From NCBI GenBank assembly GCA_947447835.1, contig CANFLP010000005.1, forward strand, positions 1 through 30,223: a stretch of 30,223 nt of DNA, written 5' to 3'. This DNA is from Bacteroidota bacterium. Its GTDB lineage: Bacteria > Bacteroidota > Bacteroidia > Chitinophagales > Chitinophagaceae. Positions 24,577-30,223 of this stretch are shown in pieces (position 1 is the first letter of the stretch; each line of letters opens with the position of its first letter). A program made the position numbers and the translations under genes. The notes under the pieces were generated by a model. It worked only from the letters and a program-made list of their open reading frames with translations. It ran no database searches and was not told where the DNA came from.

Positions 24577-24580
24577 CAGT

Positions 24581-25357
24581 ATGATTAAAAATACACTTTT
24601 AAAGGCGATAGAAGCAGGCGCTGCAGAGCTGACGCGTTATTTTAACGGAACTTTTACCATTTCTAGCAAGGGCACCCTTAACGATTTGGTAACAGAAGCC
24701 GATCACGCTTCTGAAAAAGCCATTTTTAAAGTAATTCAACAAAATCATCCCGATCATTTTATATTAAGTGAGGAAACGGGCTCTATGCCAACGGCTTCAA
24801 ATATAAAATGGATTATTGACCCAATAGACGGCACTATAAATTTTGCAAATGGTATTCCCATTTGTTGTGTAAGTATTGGGGTTGAAGAAAATGGTGAAAT
24901 GATAATGGGTGCGGTATATAACCCGTTTATGAATGAAATGTATTTTGCAGAAAAAGGAAAGGGCGCCACATTAAACAATAAACCTATCAAGGTGAGTGAT
25001 AAAGATAATTTATTGGCAAGCTGTTTGGTTACGGGCTTCCCTTATCAATATTTAGATACCGAAAACGGGCCACTACAAATTTTTGAAAAACTAATTCGCA
25101 AAGCCATTCCGGTTCGTCGTTTAGGAAGCGCTGCTTTGGACTTATGTTGGACTGCCGCAGGAAGGTTTGATGGGTTTTATGAACACAAACTACAAGCCTG
25201 GGATAGTGCAGCTGGATTTTTAATTGTGCAAGAAGCGGGTGGCGTTGTAACCGATTTAAAAGGTGAAAAATATAATCCATACCAACCTGGTATTATCGCC
25301 ACCAATGGTAAAATACACGATCAATTATTAAATTTAATTAAGGGCGGTACTTTATAA
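24581..25357 (+). CDS. suhB: Inositol monophosphatase family protein
   Basis: This is a magnesium-dependent sugar/inositol phosphatase of 258 residues. The metal-binding set is intact: Asp41 in TEADHASE, Glu64-Glu65-Thr66, Asp80 and Asp83 in DPIDGTINFANG, and Asp208 in WDSAAGFLIVQEAGG. The length is typical. The family includes SuhB, CysQ-like and histidinol-phosphate phosphatases; the sequence most resembles SuhB-type IMPase, but the true substrate is not fixed by these motifs. It is 8 bp upstream of thiL on the same strand, so they are probably co-transcribed. Confidence 0.88.
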   Translation: MIKNTLLKAIEAGAAELTRYFNGTFTISSKGTLNDLVTEADHASEKAIFKVIQQNHPDHFILSEETGSMPTASNIKWIIDPIDGTINFANGIPICCVSIGVEENGEMIMGAVYNPFMNEMYFAEKGKGATLNNKPIKVSDKDNLLASCLVTGFPYQYLDTENGPLQIFEKLIRKAIPVRRLGSAALDLCWTAAGRFDGFYEHKLQAWDSAAGFLIVQEAGGVVTDLKGEKYNPYQPGIIATNGKIHDQLLNLIKGGTL

Positions 25358-25365
25358 AAATAATT

Positions 25366-26397
25366 ATGTCAGAAAGAACAGAAATAGAAAAACTAGGAGA
25401 GTTTGGTTTGATAGATCATCTTACCGAAAATTTTGAAACATTTAATGCGTCAACCGTTTTATCAATAGGAGATGACGCTGCGGTGATAGACCACTTTGGA
25501 AAACAAACCGTAATCACAACCGACTTATTAGTGGAGGGAGTGCACTTTGATTTGATGTATACGCCACTAAAACACCTTGGATACAAGTCGGTGATTGTGA
25601 ACCTAAGCGACATATATGCAATGAACGCACAACCCACACAAATCACTACCAGCTTGGCTTTTAGCAATCGTTTTAGTTTAGAGGCGTTGGAAGAATTTTA
25701 TTTGGGCGTGCAAATAGCCTGTGAAAAATATGGTGTGGATTTAATTGGTGGAGACACTTCAACCACTGAAAAAGGATTGGTTATTTCTATAACAGCAATA
25801 GGCGAGGTAGCACCAGATAAATATGTAAAAAGAAGCACAGCAGAAAGTGGCGATTTAATTTGTGTGTCTGGCGATTTAGGAGCGGCTTTTTTAGGCTTGA
25901 CCTTAATGGAAAGAGAAAAGAAAATATTTTTAGAAAATCCACAAGTACAACCCACTTTAGAAAACGAAGATTATATTGTAGGAAGATTGTTAAAACCAGA
26001 GGCAAGAAAAGATATCATCGACTATTTAGAAACACAGGAAATAACGCCAACGGCAATGATGGATGTGAGCGATGGATTAAGTAGTGATATCCTTCATATT
26101 TGTAAACAAAGCAATTTGGGCTGTAGATTATATGAAGATAAAATTCCTTTGAATGAGGCCACCAAAGCCGCAGCGTTTAAGTTTGGCCTAGATCCAACGG
26201 TATGTGCTTTAAATGGCGGAGAGGATTATGAATTATTGTTTACCATGAAACAATCCGACTACGACAAGATAACATTACAAGAGGATATCAGCGTAATTGG
26301 ATATATGTGTGATAAAGAAGAGGGCACCAAAATAATTACCAAAGGAAATAATGTTTTTGATATTAATGCACAAGGGTGGAATGCATTTTCAAAATAA
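25366..26397 (+). CDS. thiL: Thiamine-monophosphate kinase
   Basis: ThiL phosphorylates thiamine monophosphate to the active cofactor thiamine diphosphate. The 343-residue protein has the expected metal/ATP motifs: SIGDDAAVID (Asp36, Asp37), TTDLLVEGVHFD (Asp53, His60), LSDIYAMNAQP (Asp82), IGGDTS (Asp130) and DVSDGLSSD (Asp233, Asp236). It is second in a two-gene unit with the phosphatase. No other thiamine genes and no TPP riboswitch were seen nearby. It converges on nagA with only 12 bp between stop codons and no visible terminator. Confidence 0.95.
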   Translation: MSERTEIEKLGEFGLIDHLTENFETFNASTVLSIGDDAAVIDHFGKQTVITTDLLVEGVHFDLMYTPLKHLGYKSVIVNLSDIYAMNAQPTQITTSLAFSNRFSLEALEEFYLGVQIACEKYGVDLIGGDTSTTEKGLVISITAIGEVAPDKYVKRSTAESGDLICVSGDLGAAFLGLTLMEREKKIFLENPQVQPTLENEDYIVGRLLKPEARKDIIDYLETQEITPTAMMDVSDGLSSDILHICKQSNLGCRLYEDKIPLNEATKAAAFKFGLDPTVCALNGGEDYELLFTMKQSDYDKITLQEDISVIGYMCDKEEGTKIITKGNNVFDINAQGWNAFSK

Positions 26398-26409
26398 AAG
26401 AACGCGCAA

Positions 26410-27492
26410 CTAACTTACGATCATCTTTAATAAATGTCGATCTGCACTTAAACAAAGCAGGTCGGCATTTTCATTTATATCAATTGTAGCGGTCATATTT
26501 AATTTTTGCATTACGCGAGCTGGATATAAACTACACATTCTTACCGCTTCCCCTAAATCAATTCCCACTTCATTTACCAAATTATTAATAGATTTAATTT
26601 GTGTTAAAGCAGACCCACTAAGGGTTCCAGCAGACTCGTATTTATCTCCAACTAGTTTGTGTTGATAGAATCCCGAGTGTGTAGTCGTGACCGCGTCGGT
26701 AATACAAAACAACCTATCTCCCATCAATTGTTTTGCAACCTTAATAGCATTAAAATTTACATGATATCCATCGGCAACCAAACTACACATGGCGCGCTTA
26801 TGATTAAATATAGCACCAACCATACCAGGAGCCCTATGTTGGAAAGCGCTCATTGCATTGTACAAATGTGTTGCCACTTTTATATTATTATTAAAAAACT
26901 GAGTTGCGGTTTCATAACTTGAATTACTATGGCCAGCGGAAACAACAATACCATAGGATTGAATCAAATCAATGATTTCATTAGAACAAACTTCGGGTGC
27001 AAGGGTAATCATACTAATCCACTCTTTTCCATATGCTAGCAGTTCCTTTACTTCTTGTAAGTTAGGACTGTGAATAACCAATTCTTGATGCGCACCCTTT
27101 TTAGCAATATTAATCCAAGGACCTTCTATATGTAAACCAATACAACCCTTGCCTCCACTGGTTTTATAAACCTTAACCGCATCAATCGCTTTATATATAA
27201 CCTCGTTAGATTGAGAAGCGATAGTGGGTTGAAAATGGGCCGCACCACCCTTTAAACAATATTGATAAATTTTTTCAATGCAATCTGCTTCTGGAAATTC
27301 AGATAATAATTTTTCTTCAGCACCATAAATTTGTAAATCAATTAACGCAGGTACAATTAATGGATAAGCGTTTTTTGGATCATATCCTTGCTTGCTAATT
27401 GAAATAATTTTTCCATTATTTACTTCAATATTTACTTCAGATACCCAGTGCTCACCTGTAAACAATTCTTGCGCAGCATAAAAATTTGACAT
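26410..27492 (-). CDS. nagA: N-acetylglucosamine-6-phosphate deacetylase
   Basis: NagA removes acetate from GlcNAc-6-phosphate in amino-sugar and cell-wall recycling. From the ATG at 27492 it has 360 residues. Family residues are in place: Glu123 in LHIEGPWIN, His188 in SAGHSNSSYE, His209 in THLYNAMSAF, and catalytic Asp266 in ITDAVTTTH. IDLQIYG near residue 51 replaces HxH with the Gln form also seen in E. coli NagA, so this is not a defect. A TTG two codons upstream is in frame but overlaps a -7-like box (27503-27496, TACGATTG). The nitrilase gene lies just upstream; nagB and other nag genes are absent here. Confidence 0.93.
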   Translation of the reverse strand: MSNFYAAQELFTGEHWVSEVNIEVNNGKIISISKQGYDPKNAYPLIVPALIDLQIYGAEEKLLSEFPEADCIEKIYQYCLKGGAAHFQPTIASQSNEVIYKAIDAVKVYKTSGGKGCIGLHIEGPWINIAKKGAHQELVIHSPNLQEVKELLAYGKEWISMITLAPEVCSNEIIDLIQSYGIVVSAGHSNSSYETATQFFNNNIKVATHLYNAMSAFQHRAPGMVGAIFNHKRAMCSLVADGYHVNFNAIKVAKQLMGDRLFCITDAVTTTHSGFYQHKLVGDKYESAGTLSGSALTQIKSINNLVNEVGIDLGEAVRMCSLYPARVMQKLNMTATIDINENADLLCLSADRHLLKMIVS

Positions 27493-27521
27493 CTGCAATC
27501 GTATTTATTTAATGATATTAA

Positions 27522-28313
27522 TTATAAAATAGTAAAATCATCTGCATCTTTCCAAAAAGGAAAACGCTCCCTTGTATTATTCACCTCTTCTTTTTGTAAA
27601 CTAATGTGAAAAGTATCTTCTTCATATGCACAATGATAAAGAATTTCTCCCAGAGGACCTACTACCATTGAATCTCCGCTGTGTGCAATATTATTTCCAT
27701 CTAAACCAACCCGGTTTACTCCAATAGAAAAACATTGATTTTCGATAGCACGAGCTGTTAATAGTGTTTTCCAAGCATGACTTCTTTTTTCTGGCCAATT
27801 GGCAACATATAATAATACATCATACTCTTTATTATTTTCTTCATTGGCTTGTTGTCGCGCCCAAACCGGAAAACGCAAATCGTAGCAAATTTGTAAGTTT
27901 ATTTTCCACCCCTTTACACTTGCAATTAATCTTTTATTTCCACCAGTATAATGTTGATCCTCTCCTGCAAAAGCAAATAGGTGTCGTTTGTCATAATATC
28001 CTAATTGACCATTAGGTAACATCCAGATAAGTCTATTGTAAAACTGTCCTCCTTCTTCGATGATTAAAGAACCGGTAATGATGGCTCTTTTTTCAAAGGA
28101 TAGCCGTCTCATCCAATCTACAGTTGGACCCTCCATGGTTTCAGCCAATTTTTCGGGTTGCATACTAAAACCCGTATTGAACATTTCAGGTAAGACAATA
28201 ATTTCGGTGGGTTGCTCAATGGACTTGATTTTTTGAGCGAACATATCTAGGTTCGCACCCTTGTCTTCCCAAAAAAGGGAGCTTTGAATCAAGGAAAAAT
28301 GTAATGTTGACAC
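27522..28313 (-). CDS. Nitrilase-family amidohydrolase (omega-amidase/YafV-like)
   Basis: This 263-residue carbon-nitrogen hydrolase has the full catalytic triad Glu43 (VLPEMFNTGF), Lys109 (YYDKRHLF) and Cys143 (QICYDLRFP). Overall it resembles omega-amidases such as YafV and Nit2, which clear alpha-ketoglutaramate and related amides. The substrate is an inference from overall resemblance. The start is GTG at 28313, since no ATG lies suitably upstream. A -7-like TATCTTTA lies a little ahead of it. It is followed by nagA at about 30 bp and preceded by recX at 44 bp, all on the minus strand. Confidence 0.88.
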   Translation of the reverse strand: MSTLHFSLIQSSLFWEDKGANLDMFAQKIKSIEQPTEIIVLPEMFNTGFSMQPEKLAETMEGPTVDWMRRLSFEKRAIITGSLIIEEGGQFYNRLIWMLPNGQLGYYDKRHLFAFAGEDQHYTGGNKRLIASVKGWKINLQICYDLRFPVWARQQANEENNKEYDVLLYVANWPEKRSHAWKTLLTARAIENQCFSIGVNRVGLDGNNIAHSGDSMVVGPLGEILYHCAYEEDTFHISLQKEEVNNTRERFPFWKDADDFTIL

Positions 28314-28357
28314 TATAACGGAAGTTTTCTTTACATATTAAAGATACAATAAAGCCA

Positions 28358-28837
28358 TTAAGAACCAGGCTTGTAAAGTTTTTGTAAAATGGGTTGTATG
28401 AGGGCGGGTTCAAATCCACGTTGGTGTAAAAACGCCTGTGTTTTGGCCATTCTAGATAAGCCGCGCTCACCCTTTAGTGTATTCCACTTTTTGGTAGCCA
28501 AATCCTGAAGTTTGGCGATGTAATCGTCCTGATCTATGGTCTTTAACGCAACTTTGATATTATAAGCACTTACTCTTTTTTGATATAAGGCGTGGTTTAT
28601 TTTTAATTTACCCCAGCCCTTAATTCTAAAATGTCCTCCAGCAAAACTGGTTGCAAAACGTTCTTCATTTAAAAAACTTTCAGCAATTAAATCAGATAAT
28701 ATTTCTTCCACTTCAGGAGTGGTCATACCTAGTTCATAAAGCTTATCTCTAACCTCCTGTTGCGCTCTTTCTTGATAAGCGCAAAAATGACGTATGCTTT
28801 GTATAGCTTGCTCTTTGCCGACTCTAATTTTTTTCAT
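28358..28837 (-). CDS. recX: Regulatory protein RecX
   Basis: RecX binds RecA filaments and limits their growth. The 159-residue protein shows the family's repeated three-helix pattern: RHFCAYQERAQQEVRDKL at residues about 16-33, then ESFLNEERFATSFAGGHFR and GWGKLKINHALYQKRV, both typical RecX signatures. It lies about 15 kb from recA rather than next to it. The ATG at 28837 has a near-match -7 box TATTTTAG (28863-28856, minus) 18 nt upstream. It diverges from dnaN across a 108-bp gap. Confidence 0.9.
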   Translation of the reverse strand: MKKIRVGKEQAIQSIRHFCAYQERAQQEVRDKLYELGMTTPEVEEILSDLIAESFLNEERFATSFAGGHFRIKGWGKLKINHALYQKRVSAYNIKVALKTIDQDDYIAKLQDLATKKWNTLKGERGLSRMAKTQAFLHQRGFEPALIQPILQKLYKPGS

Positions 28838-28945
28838 CTATGTCAATAAGTAGTGCTAAAATAGCTTTTTAATCTTAACAATTTACATTAGGTTTGCCCT
28901 AGTATATAAACGCGATTTTTTCAAAAGCCAAACAACAAAAATTCT

Positions 28946-30061
28946 ATGAAATTTATTGTTTCTTCTTCTTCTCTTTTAAAACACCTTCAACAAATTTCTG
29001 GTGTTATTAATACCAATACAGTATTGCCTATTTTGGAAGATTTTTTATTCGAGATCGAAGATAAAAAATTAAACATTGTTGCTACCGACCTTGAAACTGT
29101 AATGCGCGTGCAAATGGAAGTAGAGAGCAAGGCGAATGGCCGTGTTTGTATTCCTGCAAAAATATTAATCGATTCTTTAAAAAATATTGCAGACCAACCT
29201 TTGACATTTAATATTGACAAAAATTACGCAGTAGAGATTACAAGCGATAATGGTAAGTATAAGGTGATGGGCGAGAATCCAGACAATTTCCCAAAAGAGC
29301 CTACAGCCGATGATACCACTGGATTTAAGATGACAAGCACTGGCTTATTAACGGCGATCAACAAAACATTATTTGCTGTAAGTGGTGATGATTTACGACC
29401 TGCAATGACGGGTGTATTTTTTGAATTATCAAAAGACAGCGTACAGTTTGTTGCTACCGATGCGCATCGTTTAGTGAGATATAAAAGAACAGACGCTAAA
29501 GCAACTCAAAATGCAAGTTTCATTGTGCCTAAAAAACCATTGAACTTATTAAAAAACGCGTTGCCTGATAATGAAGATCCTATTACAATTAGCTTTAACA
29601 ATAATCATTTATTTGTAGACCATGGTTCAACACAATTAATTTGTCGTTTAATTGATGCGCGTTTCCCAGATTATAAAGTAGTAATTCCTACAGATAATCC
29701 TTTCCGATTAACTGTAAATAAGCATGATTTTCAAAATGCATTACGTCGTGTAAATGTATTTAGTAATAAGAGCACTAATCAAGTTGCATTAAATATTACG
29801 GGCAATGAATTACAAATGGCAGCTCAGGATATTGACTTCAGTTTTGAAGGTAATGAGCGCATGAGTTGTGAATACCAAGGTGAAGACATTCAAATTGCAT
29901 TTAATGCAAAATTCTTAATTGAAATGTTGAATGCTGCTGATACCGACGACGTGTATTTAGAATTATCAACACCTAGCAAGGCGGGCCTAATTAAGCCATC
30001 TGAGCAAGCGCCTGGTGAGGATTTATTAATGTTGGTAATGCCTTTAATGTTGAACAGCTAA
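28946..30061 (+). CDS. dnaN: DNA polymerase III beta subunit (sliding clamp)
   Basis: DnaN forms the ring that holds the replicative polymerase on DNA and recruits repair factors. The 371-residue protein covers the three clamp folds. N-terminal KFIVSSSSLLKHLQQISGVI, VLPILEDFLFEI, TDAHRLVRY in the second domain and the C-terminal MLVMPLML, which forms part of the partner-binding pocket, are typical. The ATG at 28946 matches the usual N-terminus. It is transcribed alone, divergent from recX, and ends at a strong terminator. dnaN near mnmG and a DnaA-box-rich gap fits an origin-proximal location. Confidence 0.97.
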   Translation: MKFIVSSSSLLKHLQQISGVINTNTVLPILEDFLFEIEDKKLNIVATDLETVMRVQMEVESKANGRVCIPAKILIDSLKNIADQPLTFNIDKNYAVEITSDNGKYKVMGENPDNFPKEPTADDTTGFKMTSTGLLTAINKTLFAVSGDDLRPAMTGVFFELSKDSVQFVATDAHRLVRYKRTDAKATQNASFIVPKKPLNLLKNALPDNEDPITISFNNNHLFVDHGSTQLICRLIDARFPDYKVVIPTDNPFRLTVNKHDFQNALRRVNVFSNKSTNQVALNITGNELQMAAQDIDFSFEGNERMSCEYQGEDIQIAFNAKFLIEMLNAADTDDVYLELSTPSKAGLIKPSEQAPGEDLLMLVMPLMLNS

Positions 30062-30097
30062 TATAAAAGAATAATCCGTACCATAAAAACAACGAAG

Positions 30098-30130
30098 CCC
30101 GATGCTTTCCAATGGAACATCGGGTTTTTT
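30098..30130 (+). terminator. Rho-independent terminator of dnaN
   Basis: CCCGATG (30098-30104) pairs with CATCGGG (30118-30124); an inner TTCC/GGAA pairing extends the stem, and six T residues follow. It lies 37 bp after the dnaN stop. Confidence 0.88.
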
Positions 30131-30133
30131 ATT

Positions 30134-30141
30134 TACATTTA
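30134..30141 (+). promoter_or_regulatory. Near-match -7 box for the last partial gene
   Basis: TACATTTA differs from TAnnTTTG only in the final base and lies 18 nt before the ATG at 30160, just past the dnaN terminator. Confidence 0.3.
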
Positions 30142-30159
30142 GGTACTAAAAACAATTGC

Positions 30160-30223
30160 ATGCTTGAAACTATTCAAAACTATTTTCAACATATACCAAG
30201 CACACATCGTGCATTGATATTGG
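30160..30223 (+). CDS. Start of a gene cut by the window edge, possibly a sterol-desaturase family protein
   Basis: An ATG at 30160 opens a frame that runs to the window end, giving MLETIQNYFQHIPSTHRALI plus one more residue. The pattern of a short amphipathic start followed by an IPSTHRALIL-like stretch recalls the N-termini of Bacteroidota sterol-desaturase (fatty acid hydroxylase) family proteins. Only 21 codons are visible, so the product call is tentative. The gene lies behind the dnaN terminator with a possible promoter of its own. Confidence 0.4.
   Translation, partial: MLETIQNYFQHIPSTHRALIL

Noticed and set aside
24581..26397. TPP riboswitch for thiL or pnuC
   Set aside because: The leaders before suhB and pnuC are too short (a few bases and 28 bp) and lack the conserved thi-box sequences.
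26485..27492. NagA as an inactive enzyme because HxH is missing near residue 54
   Set aside because: The IDLQ form is normal for E. coli-type NagA, and the remaining metal and catalytic residues (Glu123, His188, His209, Asp266) are intact.
1..30223. Mobile elements, CRISPR arrays, tRNA or rRNA genes
   Set aside because: No transposase or integrase, no regularly spaced direct repeats, and no tRNA-like cloverleaf or rRNA sequence was noticed in any intergenic gap.

Overview
The window looks like chromosomal DNA from a low-GC member of the Bacteroidota, most likely near the Chitinophagaceae. This rests on the -7 promoter box TAnnTTTG, which is specific to that phylum and sits just ahead of several start codons, on a DUF2480 protein and a bacterial GH3-type adenylating enzyme, on the absence of strong Shine-Dalgarno sequences, and on AT-rich intergenic DNA. 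The assignment is by family recognition only; no database search was possible.

Layout. (1) 1-110: an inverted repeat containing a parS-like core, then mnmG (tRNA U34 modification). (2) 2083-6402: two exported amidohydrolase-family proteins in tandem. The first is a fusion of a degenerate half and an active-looking half; the second is wholly degenerate. (3) 6497-12137: polA, a convergent DUF2480 gene and a PpiD-like periplasmic chaperone. (4) 12165-12933: a gene-free, very AT-rich gap of about 770 bp, flanked by divergent genes and carrying two perfect and several near-perfect DnaA boxes, which makes it a candidate replication origin. (5) 12934-20925: recA, an acyltransferase, mgsA, an M28 carboxypeptidase, uvrB, and the nicotinamide riboside transporter and kinase pair. 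(6) 20958-24500, minus strand: mtgA, an exported protein of unknown function, a LysE-type exporter and the GH3 enzyme. (7) 24581-26397: an inositol-phosphatase family gene and thiL. (8) 26410-28837, minus strand: recX, a nitrilase-family amidase and nagA. (9) 28946-30061: dnaN with a clear terminator, then the first codons of a further gene cut by the window edge.

How the genes fit together. Most are housekeeping genes. DNA replication and repair are strongly represented (polA, recA, uvrB, recX, dnaN). Together with mnmG, the parS-like site and the DnaA-box-rich gap, this suggests an origin-proximal part of the chromosome. Smaller functional pairs are pnuC with the NR kinase (NAD salvage) and GH3 with LysE (adjacent, possibly co-transcribed, role unknown). 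No mobile elements, CRISPR arrays, rRNA or tRNA genes were seen, and no dedicated defence or biosynthetic system is present. The most interesting content is non-coding: the candidate origin, the parS-like dyad and the evidence for leaderless or very short-leader transcripts.
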